The notes under the pieces: generated by a model | The model's database searches: none | The model's input: only the letters and a program-made list of their open reading frames with translations | Told to the model about the DNA's origin: nothing | Program-made: the position numbers and the translations under genes | Origin: an uncultured Clostridia bacterium | Lineage (GTDB): Bacteria; Bacillota; Clostridia; Oscillospirales; Oscillospiraceae | Assembly (NCBI GenBank): GCA_930990965.1 | Contig: CAKNRQ010000013.1 | Span: 1 to 53,176 of the forward strand | Direction: 5' to 3' | DNA: 53,176 nucleotides | Part shown: piece after piece, positions 43,041 to 50,647 of the stretch | How positions within the stretch are numbered: the stretch's first letter is position 1 | Layout: the number at the start of each line of letters is the position of its first letter

Positions 43041-43958
43041 TCAGTCGTCCCAGTCGTCATCCCAGTCGTCGTCATCGTCATCGTCCCAATCGTCATCGTC
43101 GTCCCAATCGTCATCCCAGTCATCATCGTCATCGTCCCAGTCGTCGTACATGTCGTCCCAGTCGTCATAGCGGTCATCGTCGTAAAGGTCGTCGAGGTCG
43201 TCCCAGCGGTCATCGTACACGTCGTCGTAGACATCGTCATAGCGGTCGTCGTCGCGCTCGACCTCAGTCACGCGACCGGTGTAGGCGTCAACTTCGTACT
43301 CGTACTCTACGCCGTCCACAATCAGCTCCACCTCGTAGTCGCCGTCGTCGAGCTCGTAATCCTTGACCACGAACTGTGGGTTGCTGATGCCGGTCTGGGC
43401 AGCGACCAGGCGCTCGGCCGCGTCTTTGCTGATATAGCCACGGTCGGCGTAAGCGGCGTTGTAGTCGTCTGCGCCGATGGCCACCGCCTGGCTCGTGCCA
43501 CCGCGCTCACTGACCGCCTGACGGACAGATGCCTCTATTCCCGTGAGGAAGCCCTCGGGGTACTCGCTGCCGCGCTCGAGCTTGAGCACGATATTGCGCT
43601 CCTGTCCGGCGACGGTCGTATCGAAGTATCCGGCTTCGTCTATCTCGCCCACCAGCTCTGCGGCGACAACCTCGGCGCTGCGGCCGTAGTAGCTGTCATA
43701 GCCCGCGAGCACAGCTTTGGCGTCGTCGTTGAGGGCGTTGAGCTGCACCACGTCGCCGCTCATGTCGTAGTCGAGCTCGATAGCCGGATTCACGCTGAGC
43801 AGCAGGGTGCCAGCGGCCTCCTGCGTAGCGGGCAGGCTCTGTGTGGTCAGGCTCTCCTGCGGGATGGCTGCTGTGTTGGTTTCACCACACCCGGCAAGCA
43901 CCAGCATGGCGGTGGCAGCAGCGGCGATACCTATCGTTTTGACGTTGAGCTTCTTCAT
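43041..43958 (-). CDS. PepSY/RsgI-like lipoprotein with long Asp/Trp tail
   Basis: A 305-aa protein. A lipoprotein signal (MKKLNVKTIGIAAAATAMLV, lipobox LAGC, Cys24) is followed by an RsgI-middle-like segment (GTLLLSVNPAIELDYDMSGD) and a PepSY domain (about 176-235: ISKDAAERLVAAQTGI, EYEYEVDAYTGRVTEVE). The last 70 residues (236-305) are almost only Asp with Tyr, Trp and Arg, ending in repeats such as DDDDWDDDWDD. ATG 43958 follows TAAGGAGAT. It precedes sigI on the same strand, and 42 bases of its tail match the rsgI tail exactly. Confidence 0.87.
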   Translation of the reverse strand: MKKLNVKTIGIAAAATAMLVLAGCGETNTAAIPQESLTTQSLPATQEAAGTLLLSVNPAIELDYDMSGDVVQLNALNDDAKAVLAGYDSYYGRSAEVVAAELVGEIDEAGYFDTTVAGQERNIVLKLERGSEYPEGFLTGIEASVRQAVSERGGTSQAVAIGADDYNAAYADRGYISKDAAERLVAAQTGISNPQFVVKDYELDDGDYEVELIVDGVEYEYEVDAYTGRVTEVERDDDRYDDVYDDVYDDRWDDLDDLYDDDRYDDWDDMYDDWDDDDDDWDDDWDDDDDWDDDDDDDWDDDWDD

Positions 43959-44400
43959 TTAAGTCATCTCCTTATTTATGTGTGTTTGGCGTTTTGTTTT
44001 TCGCTTACACCCATAGATTACGGAGGGGCATCGCCAAAACCGGGGTCGGTGAAAAAATTTTTGAAAAAATTTTTTGTCCCTATCTGAACCCCACTGGCGC
44101 TTGCAGTCGGCCAACCGCTTTTACCAGGCGGTTAGTATGTCGCAGTTGTATATGGGTGCGACGTTCTTGCTGACGAACATACTCATTCCTTCCATATAAA
44201 AAATGTCCTGTTTCTCTTTGTCTGCGCTCTATATGGACAAGCTTATATAATAATTTTGTGTAGTTTTTCACTATAAATTGATAAAGAACATGTGATTGTT
44301 TGACACTCTTGTTAATTGAAATTTGTTAACATTTAATTTATAATTTAGACATATTTCGAAACATACATCTACTACTTTATTGAGAAAAGGACGTGTCGCA
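43959..44400. other. AT-rich intergenic region before the aminotransferase gene
   Basis: About 440 bases with no gene. It holds a run of A/T tracts (44054-44083), a hairpin AACCGC-N9-GCGGTT (44113-44133), and a strongly AT-rich last 200 bases. A TTGACA at 44300-44305 is a possible -35 element for the aminotransferase gene, but its -10 (TGTTAA) is weak. No riboswitch class was recognised. Confidence 0.4.
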
Positions 44401-45486
44401 ATGTACGGTATTAGACAGGTCTTGCTTACGCAGGAGAGAAATGACTATTCCGAGCACTTGTCTCAAGCTCCGTTCGAGCTGGACTGTTCCATGGGCTCTA
44501 ACCCCTATGGCTTCTGCCCGGACGTTCATTTTGACGCGACGCTTTATACAGATGTTGTTGAATATCCTCACTCCGACGACGATATCAAAGACGCTATTAT
44601 TAACCGATACAAGGACGTTGTGAAGCTAACCCGCGACGAGATCTTGCTTACTTGCGGTTCTATCGGCGCCATACTTACCCTCAACCGCATGGTTCTTGTA
44701 CCTGGCAAGGTTATTATCGGGCTCGCGCCTCAGTTTACCGCAGTTGTCGACGACTTTGTAACATATGAAACCGTCTATCGTCCGGTATACCTCAAGAAAG
44801 AAAACAACTACGCCTTTAAGCTGGACGACTTCCTGGCGGCCATGAAAGCCAATCCGGGCGCATATATTTATATTGACAACCCCAACAATCCTACGGGACA
44901 AGTTATTCCCCTCGAGCAGGCCGAAGAAATTGTCAAGCTTGCGCGTGAACTCGACAGCTTTGTCGTGCTGGACGAGGCTTACGGGGATTACATGCCCCCT
45001 GCAGAGAGCGCTGTACGTCTCATAGATAAGTACGACAACCTCGCTGTTATGCGCACCTTCTCAAAGGGTATGGGCGCAGCCGGCATACGTCTCGGCTATC
45101 TTCTCGCCAACCCAGTAGTGATAGGCGCTGCGGCGAAGGTCAACGTGCCGTACTCAAAAAACGAGATTGCCGGACGCATTGCTGAGGCAATAATCAACTG
45201 CGACTGGGCCGGGCGCTGCCGCGAGAAAGTTCTCATAGATAAGCCCAGGATGCTGGCCTCGCTTGACAAACTGAAGTATTCCGAGACCTGCAACAGCGTG
45301 CCCATAACAATGCTTTATACAGATGATGAATCTATCGACCTTTGTTCGCTCCTAGAGAAGGTTGGTATTCGCGCCATCACCTGTGATGGTTACGAGGGCC
45401 TTGGAAAGAACGCTGTTCGACTGAATATACACAAGAATATAGACAGACTTATAGAGCTCCTTAAAGAAGCGGAAGCCCTGCTTTAA
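44401..45486 (+). CDS. Class I/II aminotransferase, HisC-like
   Basis: A 361-aa fold-type I PLP enzyme. CSMGSNPYGFCPDV near the start, YIDNPNNPTGQ, DEAYGDY (Asp for the pyridine nitrogen) and MRTFSKGMGAAGIRLGY (PLP Lys) match histidinol-phosphate-aminotransferase-like enzymes. ATG 44401 has AAAGGA upstream. GC content and codon choice (more T-ending codons) look lower than in neighbours. A membrane transporter follows 38 bases later. The pair probably handles one amino acid; true HisC activity is not certain without other his genes. Confidence 0.88.
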   Translation: MYGIRQVLLTQERNDYSEHLSQAPFELDCSMGSNPYGFCPDVHFDATLYTDVVEYPHSDDDIKDAIINRYKDVVKLTRDEILLTCGSIGAILTLNRMVLVPGKVIIGLAPQFTAVVDDFVTYETVYRPVYLKKENNYAFKLDDFLAAMKANPGAYIYIDNPNNPTGQVIPLEQAEEIVKLARELDSFVVLDEAYGDYMPPAESAVRLIDKYDNLAVMRTFSKGMGAAGIRLGYLLANPVVIGAAAKVNVPYSKNEIAGRIAEAIINCDWAGRCREKVLIDKPRMLASLDKLKYSETCNSVPITMLYTDDESIDLCSLLEKVGIRAITCDGYEGLGKNAVRLNIHKNIDRLIELLKEAEALL

Positions 45487-45524
45487 AGCAGCATATATAT
45501 CCCCGAATAGAGAGGAGAATAACA

Positions 45525-46604
45525 ATGGAAGAGAAAAAAAAACACCTCTGGCCAGTCATAAAATATGCGGGCGCGTTTATCGCGTTTATGATTGGCTCCG
45601 GATTCGCCTCCGGACAGGAAATCATGCAGTTTTTCACATCCTATGGACTGTGGGGCGTCGGAGGCGCACTTATAAGCATGTTCCTGTTTTCCTGGAGCGG
45701 CGCTGTCTTTACAGGGCATGGCTATGACCACAAGGATGATCTAGACTTCAAGCCTTTCCGTTATTATTGCGGAAAAGTGCTTGGCATCTTCTTTGAGTGG
45801 TTTATTCCGATCTTCCTGTTCTGCGTTGTCGTCGTCATGATCTCCGGCGCCGGCGCCACTATCAATCAGTATTTTGGCCTGCCCAACTGGGTCGGCTCCA
45901 CCGCGATGGCCGTACTTGCAACCCTGGCAGTTTTGCTCGGCCTGCAAAAGCTGATAGACATAATAGGCTGTCTTGGTCCTTTCACCATACTGTTTACTAT
46001 GATTATCGCCATCTATACGCTTGTCACCCGTGGCGGCGCGCTGGCCAACGTCAATGAAACCATCCAAAACGTTGAGACCAACCCCGCCGCCAGTAGCTGG
46101 TGGATCGCCGGTATGCTTTACGTTGCGTATAACGCCACCGGCTCCGTACCTTTCCTGAACGGTATGGGCGCCGGTGCCAACAGCAAGCGCGAGGTTAAAC
46201 TCGGTGCCATAATCGGCGGCGTGCTGCTCATGCTGGCCGGCATCTGCGTCAGCCTGGCCATGCTTTGCGACATCGAGAACACCGCCGCCATGGAGATCCC
46301 CATTCTCTACCTGGCCGAGTTCATTTCTCCGGTTTTCGGTACGATTTTCTCCATCGTCATTATCGGCGAAATTTTCTCCACTGCCGCTCCTATGCTGTGG
46401 GTCACAGCTAACAAGTTCGGTAAGGAGGGCACCACGAAGCACAAGATCATAATTGTCGTCCTCGGCATAATAGCTCTGGTCGGCGGTCAGCTTCCTTTCA
46501 GCGACCTGGTCGGTATCATCTATCCTTACACCGGATACATGGGAATTGCCTTCCTCGCTATCGTCGCTGTTAGGTGCTACATTATCGACAGGAAAAAAGC
46601 CTAA
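45525..46604 (+). CDS. YkvI-family membrane transporter
   Basis: A 359-aa protein with ten or so hydrophobic helices, opening with VIKYAGAFIAFMIGSGFASG and QEIMQFFTSYGLWGVGGALI, the signature of YkvI-type proteins distantly related to amino-acid/APC-fold carriers. Further helices include IFLFCVVVVMISGAGA and IIGGVLLMLAGICVSLAMLC. AGAGGAGAA precedes ATG 45525. It is likely co-transcribed with the aminotransferase. The substrate is unknown; a polar or branched amino acid is plausible. Confidence 0.88.
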   Translation: MEEKKKHLWPVIKYAGAFIAFMIGSGFASGQEIMQFFTSYGLWGVGGALISMFLFSWSGAVFTGHGYDHKDDLDFKPFRYYCGKVLGIFFEWFIPIFLFCVVVVMISGAGATINQYFGLPNWVGSTAMAVLATLAVLLGLQKLIDIIGCLGPFTILFTMIIAIYTLVTRGGALANVNETIQNVETNPAASSWWIAGMLYVAYNATGSVPFLNGMGAGANSKREVKLGAIIGGVLLMLAGICVSLAMLCDIENTAAMEIPILYLAEFISPVFGTIFSIVIIGEIFSTAAPMLWVTANKFGKEGTTKHKIIIVVLGIIALVGGQLPFSDLVGIIYPYTGYMGIAFLAIVAVRCYIIDRKKA

Positions 46605-46630
46605 AACCATGTAAAACAGACCAAAGAGTA

Positions 46631-46662
46631 AAAAGGCGCGGCCCAGATGGGCCGCGCCTTTT
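46631..46662. terminator. Terminator between the YkvI gene and the opposite hypothetical gene
   Basis: AAAAGGCGCGGCCC-agat-GGGCCGCGCCTTTT, a perfect 14-base-pair stem with A and T flanks, working in both directions. Confidence 0.92.
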
Positions 46663-46668
46663 ACATTA

Positions 46669-47124
46669 TCACATTTCAGCTCTGGCAGACAAATACACTT
46701 CCGTACCGTAATGGCTGCTTGAGAAGCCGCTGTCGAGCATCAGGTTAAAAAACGGGGTCATCTTGTTATAGAGCTCCGTATCGGTAGGTTTGGGCAGCTT
46801 CAGGAGCATCCCTGCAAACTCCGGCGTAACTTTTCCCGTGATCTTTTTGCCGTAACTCCAATCGTCAACCTTCAATTCACCGTAGCGCAGGGCCAGCTCA
46901 ATGCAATCGGCCTCTTCGTTCCAGCTGTGTATCTCGAAAGTACTGTCCGTCGTCAGATATTGCTCAAGCAGGCCTTTCCACTTTGAATCGGTCTGCTCAC
47001 AGTCAAGGCTCAAAAAACGCCCTTCTTCCGTGGCTTTCTGGTTTAACTCCACCGGCTTCATTGAATCGAGCGCACCGGCCACAGCATTTGCCAGCCTGGA
47101 AAGCACCTTATCGACTTCGCTCAC
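46669..47124 (-). CDS. Hypothetical protein
   Basis: A 151-aa soluble protein not recognised. Start GTG 47124 has AAAGGGG about ten bases upstream. It has no signal peptide or membrane segment. It is rich in Lys/Glu helices (VDKVLSRLANAVAGALDSMK) followed by mixed beta segments (TFEIHSWNEEADCIELALRY, FFNLMLDSGFSSSHYGTEVY). It lies 67 bases after the Noc-like gene on the same strand and may be co-transcribed with it. No function is proposed. Confidence 0.7.
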   Translation of the reverse strand: MSEVDKVLSRLANAVAGALDSMKPVELNQKATEEGRFLSLDCEQTDSKWKGLLEQYLTTDSTFEIHSWNEEADCIELALRYGELKVDDWSYGKKITGKVTPEFAGMLLKLPKPTDTELYNKMTPFFNLMLDSGFSSSHYGTEVYLSARAEM

Positions 47125-47191
47125 AACTCTCTGCCCCTTTCCGCAGGCGTACTTGCGCCCAACACAATAGTAGCAGCAAAATTGCAGAGTT

Positions 47192-48016
47192 TCAATCCTC
47201 TTTGGTGCGTTTTTTGGGGATTGAGATGGTAACGATAAGTTCCTCGTCCGTCTCCTGTTTTTTCATACCCGCGGCGATGCCGCCGCGCTTCATGACGTCC
47301 AGGCTGTGGCTCAGGCTGTTCAGGAACACGCGCACGTCCTTGAGGATAAACGACCGCTTGCGCTCGGGCCGCTCTGATTCTGCCTTCGGGGCCAGCAGGG
47401 AGTCTACATACTTGTCCGTCTGCGCGACATTCAGGCCCTCGGCTATTATGTACTCGAGCGCGGCACGCTGGGCCTCGGCATTAGGCAGGCGCAGCAGCGC
47501 CCGGCCGTGGCGCTCAGTGAGGCCGTTTGAGCGCAGCGCGTCGAGCACGGGTTCGGGCAATTTCAGCAGCCGCAGCTTATTGGCCACAGCGCTCTGGCTG
47601 CGGCCCAGGCGCTTTGCGCACTCCTCCTGGCTCAGCCCATACTGCCGCATGAGGTTTGCAATTCCCCGGGCTTCTTCCAGAAAGTCCAGGTCCTGGCGCT
47701 GTAAATTCTCCACCATCGCTATGAGACTGGAGCCTTCCATGTCCACGTCGAGCACAATGCACGGCACTTTCTTGAGCCCGGCCATGCGCGCCGCGCGCAG
47801 GCGGCGTTCACCTGCCACAAGCTCATAGCGGCCGAAGTGCAGCCGCACTGTCAGAGGCGAGAGCACACCGTACTCGGATATGCTCGCCGCCAGCTCAAGG
47901 AGCTGGGCGTTGTCAAATACCCGGCGGGGCTGATTGGGGTTCGGGTCGATTTCGCTGACCGGTAGCTGTACCACTCCGGCCCGGCCCAGTCTGGGCCGCG
48001 TTAAAACAGACTGCAC
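47192..48016 (-). CDS. noc: ParB/Noc-family chromosome-binding protein
   Basis: A 274-aa ParB-like protein. The CTPase region contains VVQLPVSEIDPNPNQPRRVF and the box LVAGERRLRAARMAGLKKVP. A helix-turn-helix follows (GLSQEECAKRLGRSQSAVAN, KLRLLKLPEPV), then a C-terminal domain. No parA is adjacent; the position next to rsmG matches noc of other Firmicutes, so a nucleoid-occlusion role is more likely than segregation. Start GTG 48016 follows GGGGAGGAA. The name noc rather than spo0J/parB is an inference. Confidence 0.85.
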   Translation of the reverse strand: MQSVLTRPRLGRAGVVQLPVSEIDPNPNQPRRVFDNAQLLELAASISEYGVLSPLTVRLHFGRYELVAGERRLRAARMAGLKKVPCIVLDVDMEGSSLIAMVENLQRQDLDFLEEARGIANLMRQYGLSQEECAKRLGRSQSAVANKLRLLKLPEPVLDALRSNGLTERHGRALLRLPNAEAQRAALEYIIAEGLNVAQTDKYVDSLLAPKAESERPERKRSFILKDVRVFLNSLSHSLDVMKRGGIAAGMKKQETDEELIVTISIPKKRTKED

Positions 48017-48169
48017 GCAAATTCCTCCCCTTTAGCTTGCGTTTGATATATTATAACGCCGGTACGGGGAGAAAACCCTCGAAGTCCGTGGGCAAGGATT
48101 CTTCCGACAGTCAGTCAAGGCCGCGTTGCCCTGGCGCATGCCCAGTCAGGCACCTGCCCACACATATTA

Positions 48170-48200
48170 AAAACCCGGAGCCCTAATAGCTCCGGGTTTT
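48170..48200 (-). terminator. Terminator of rsmG
   Basis: AAAACCCGGAGC-N7-GCTCCGGGTTTT, a perfect 12-base-pair stem starting just after the rsmG stop, with A/T flanks. Confidence 0.9.
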
Positions 48201-48201
48201 A

Positions 48202-48903
48202 TTATAGCGGCTTTTTCTGCATCCTGGCCCAGCGGCGCGGGAACTGCGGCGGTGTCGGGCTGAGTTTGTCCACCACCACGCAGGCGTGGACCACGTCCGT
48301 GCCGGGCACTGTGTACCTTTTTATTTCACGTATCTTGCCACCCAGTTGTCCGGCTGCGTTGGCGGCTTCGGCCGCTTCGGCGTCGCAGTCAGGGCCTTTC
48401 ATGGCCAGGAACACACCGCCTGTGTGCACGAAGGGCAGGCACAGTTCCAGGAGCAGGTTCAGCTTGGCAACCGCGCGGGAGGTCGCTATATCATAGCTCT
48501 CTCGCATCTCCAGCGGGGCCTCTTCGGCGCGCAGGCACAGGCTCTCTATGCCTTCCAGGCCCAGTCGCTCTATGCACTCCCCCGTGAAATCCACCCGCTT
48601 TTTGAGGCTGTCCAGCAGAGTCACGCGCGTTGTGGGCGACATTATTTTCAGCGGCAGGCCGGGAAAACCCGCGCCCGAGCCGATGTCTATAAGGCTTTTG
48701 CCCGCAAAATCCGTCACGGTCAGCAGGGCGCAGCAGTCCAGAAAATGCATACGCGCGGTGTTCTCCTCGCCCTTTATGGCCGTCAAGTCCATCACCGCGT
48801 TGCGCTCGGTCAGGTAGTCGTAATAACCCCTGAGGTTGGCTATAGCGCCCTCGGGCACCGGCACGCCGAGCTCTTCAAAGCCTTTTATCAATATCTCTTC
48901 CAT
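48202..48903 (-). CDS. rsmG: 16S rRNA (guanine527-N7)-methyltransferase RsmG
   Basis: A 233-aa methyltransferase acting on G527 of 16S rRNA. MHFLDCCALL, SLIDIGSGAGFPGLPLKIMS (SAM loop) and VTLLDSLKKRVDFTGECIER are diagnostic. The start is ATG 48903, where GGTGATTT serves as a weak ribosome-binding site; the frame upstream reads through the terminator/promoter region. It is not linked to mnmG, which is 34 kb away. A promoter with TATAAT lies inside the upstream terminator stem. Confidence 0.95.
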   Translation of the reverse strand: MEEILIKGFEELGVPVPEGAIANLRGYYDYLTERNAVMDLTAIKGEENTARMHFLDCCALLTVTDFAGKSLIDIGSGAGFPGLPLKIMSPTTRVTLLDSLKKRVDFTGECIERLGLEGIESLCLRAEEAPLEMRESYDIATSRAVAKLNLLLELCLPFVHTGGVFLAMKGPDCDAEAAEAANAAGQLGGKIREIKRYTVPGTDVVHACVVVDKLSPTPPQFPRRWARMQKKPL

Positions 48904-48920
48904 CAAATCACCGTTAAAAA

Positions 48921-48947
48921 TGAGTGGCGCATATAACGCGCCACTCA
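48921..48947 (-). terminator. Terminator of the SleB-like gene
   Basis: TGAGTGGCGC-N7-GCGCCACTCA, a perfect 10-base-pair stem followed on the minus strand by TTTTTAA. Its first arm overlaps the -10 and start site of the rsmG promoter. Confidence 0.8.
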
Positions 48948-48975
48948 TTATATCACGCCTTTCGCGTGCATGCAA
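48947..48975 (-). promoter_or_regulatory. Promoter of rsmG overlapping the upstream terminator
   Basis: On the minus strand TTGCAT and a perfect TATAAT with 17-base spacing, directly after the SleB-like stop codon. Transcription should begin near 48940, inside the first arm of the terminator stem. Confidence 0.6.
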
Positions 48976-49911
48976 TCAGGCATAGAAAACATGGTCCCCG
49001 ATGCTTGTCACATATGTTCTGGTCTGATTAAACCAGCTCGAAGCTCCGATGGCCGGGTTTACGAAGTACAGCGCGGTGCCGCCCGTGTTATAACCCTCCA
49101 AGGCCAGCTTGGCCGCCACTATGGCTTCCTCGTCGGGTTCAGCATAGATGCCGCCCGTCTCCACCGGTGAAAACTGTACGCCGTAAGTCGTGTCGAAAAT
49201 CACCTCGTAGACGCTGTCAGGGAAACGCTCATCGGCCACACGGTTGAGCACAACATTGCCCACCGCTATCTGGCCTTCAAGCGGCTGGTTACCGCTCTCG
49301 GCATATATTATACGCGAGAGCCAGTACACATCCTCGTCAGAGTAGTACTCATCACCGGACGCCAGCAGCTCTACATTTGTCAGGTCCAGGTTGATGCTAT
49401 TAGAGGCCTCGTCCCAAGTGACGGTGCAGCCAAACATCCTGGCCAGCTCCTTGAGCGGCCAGTTCATCTCACCGCCGAGTTCATAGAGCCCGTCGGGCAA
49501 GTAAAAGTATCGTCCGTTTACCTCGGCCCAATTTCCGTCGGCGCTGACTTTCGGCGCCACGCCTTCTATAGTGTGACCGTCAAAGTTCAGACCAGCGAGG
49601 TCGGCAAAGCGTCCGAGACTCATGCGCGCCACTCCGTCTATCACCAGGCACTCGGAGTGCAGCACGCCGTTTATGTACAGCGGAACATAGTTGTCCGGTT
49701 CGTCGGCCGCCGTCACGTCCGTTGAGCTTTCCTCATTTTGGCTGGCGGTGTCCTTATCTGCCCCAGGCGGGGCGCTCTCCGTGGCGGTGCTGCCGGCCAG
49801 GGAGGTAAGCTGCTGCTCGGGAGCAACCGCCGACACCGAGCCGTTCGCGGCGAGGCACAGAGCCAACACGCACGCCAGCAGCACGATATGAAGCTTGTCC
49901 TTCCTAATCAT
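48976..49911 (-). CDS. SleB/CwlJ-type cell wall hydrolase
   Basis: A 311-aa secreted protein. ATG 49911 follows GAGGTGC; signal peptide MIRKDKLHIVLLACVLALCL then AANGSVSA. A Thr/Ser/Asp linker leads to a copper-amine-oxidase-N/stalk-like domain (about 75-190: YINGVLHSECLVIDGVARMS). The C-terminal hydrolase_2 domain (about 200-311: YWLSRIIYAESGNQPLEGQI, AVGNVVLNRVADERFPDSVY) carries the catalytic Glu in YAESG. SleB enzymes cut spore cortex peptidoglycan during germination. A role in germination or growth is likely. Confidence 0.92.
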   Translation of the reverse strand: MIRKDKLHIVLLACVLALCLAANGSVSAVAPEQQLTSLAGSTATESAPPGADKDTASQNEESSTDVTAADEPDNYVPLYINGVLHSECLVIDGVARMSLGRFADLAGLNFDGHTIEGVAPKVSADGNWAEVNGRYFYLPDGLYELGGEMNWPLKELARMFGCTVTWDEASNSINLDLTNVELLASGDEYYSDEDVYWLSRIIYAESGNQPLEGQIAVGNVVLNRVADERFPDSVYEVIFDTTYGVQFSPVETGGIYAEPDEEAIVAAKLALEGYNTGGTALYFVNPAIGASSWFNQTRTYVTSIGDHVFYA

Positions 49912-49983
49912 ATTGCACCTCAGTTTGTTGCGTCCGTCTGCCGGATTGCAGGCGGGGGAAGTCCAACCGAACTCCTTGCAATA

Positions 49984-50013
49984 ATTATAGTCAAATTTGC
50001 AAGTCGAATTCAA
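49984..50013 (-). promoter_or_regulatory. Promoter of the SleB-like gene
   Basis: On the minus strand TTGAAT and TATAAT with 18-base spacing, about 75 bases before the start codon. The further upstream 230 bases are AT-rich without a recognised gene. Confidence 0.55.
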
Positions 50014-50249
50014 TCGGTATCTTGTACAAACTGAGTTTGCCGTTTTTTTATAAACTGAACAATAGCTCCACATTATATGGATTATTCGATGATTTTTTGT
50101 CGATTGACCCTATATATTGTGTTGTGCTATCTGCTGAAAGAATTTGCCTCGACGCTTTTCGACCCAAATTTTTTTGCAATTCCGCAAGTTTGAGTGACAA
50201 AAAGCTCGAAATTTGTAACCTTTGTAACCGTTCCGCAATGTTATGTAAA

Positions 50250-50507
50250 TCAATTTGCCTCTTTTTGAAGGCACTCGCGCAGTGCGATCGAGAGCTGATC
50301 CGGGCAGGAAGTGTTCTTAAAACCGCAGCGGATACCCTCGAGCCTGGCGATGGCGTCTTCGGCTCGCATCCCCACCAGGAGGCTGGAAATGCCCTTCAGG
50401 TTGCCATCGCACCCCCCTATCACCTTCACTTTGCGGATAATCCCGTCTTCAAGCTCCACCCGCATTTCGCGTGAACACACGCCGCGAGGACGGTAAATAT
50501 GCTCCAT
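50250..50507 (-). CDS. TSCPD-domain protein
   Basis: An 85-aa protein starting MEHIYRPRGVCSREMRVELE, with IGGCDGNLKGISSLLVGM, GIRCGFKNTSCPDQLSIAL and several conserved Cys. The TSCPD domain also ends vitamin B12-dependent ribonucleotide reductases; stand-alone copies like this (TIGR03905 type) are widespread in Clostridia and uncharacterised. I choose ATG 50507 with AAAGGA upstream. Four Cys suggest metal binding. It is divergent from spoIIP. Confidence 0.9.
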   Translation of the reverse strand: MEHIYRPRGVCSREMRVELEDGIIRKVKVIGGCDGNLKGISSLLVGMRAEDAIARLEGIRCGFKNTSCPDQLSIALRECLQKEAN

Positions 50508-50647
50508 TTGTTCGCATTCCTTTCGACAGAATAATTGTGCCTTCGTCACGAGGGCGCTGGGGAATAATAACATAATTTTGCGCACAGCGCAAGGCCTGGC
50601 ATGCCCGGCGCCAGCCATGCATATCTTACCTTCAGGGAGGTGAGAGC

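Noticed and set aside
42901..43170. Ser/Gln repeat protein on the plus strand
   Set aside because: It is the reverse complement of the Asp/Trp tail of the PepSY lipoprotein and a product of its repeat codons.
43041..43170. CRISPR-like or microsatellite array
   Set aside because: The repeats are in-frame GAY/TGG codons of a protein tail with irregular spacing, without spacers or cas genes.
43990..44020. SigI-dependent promoter (C-rich -35 and CGAA) before the PepSY gene
   Set aside because: CCCCTC and CGAA can be found on the minus strand about 19 bases apart, but I am not sure of the correct spacing and the match is short.
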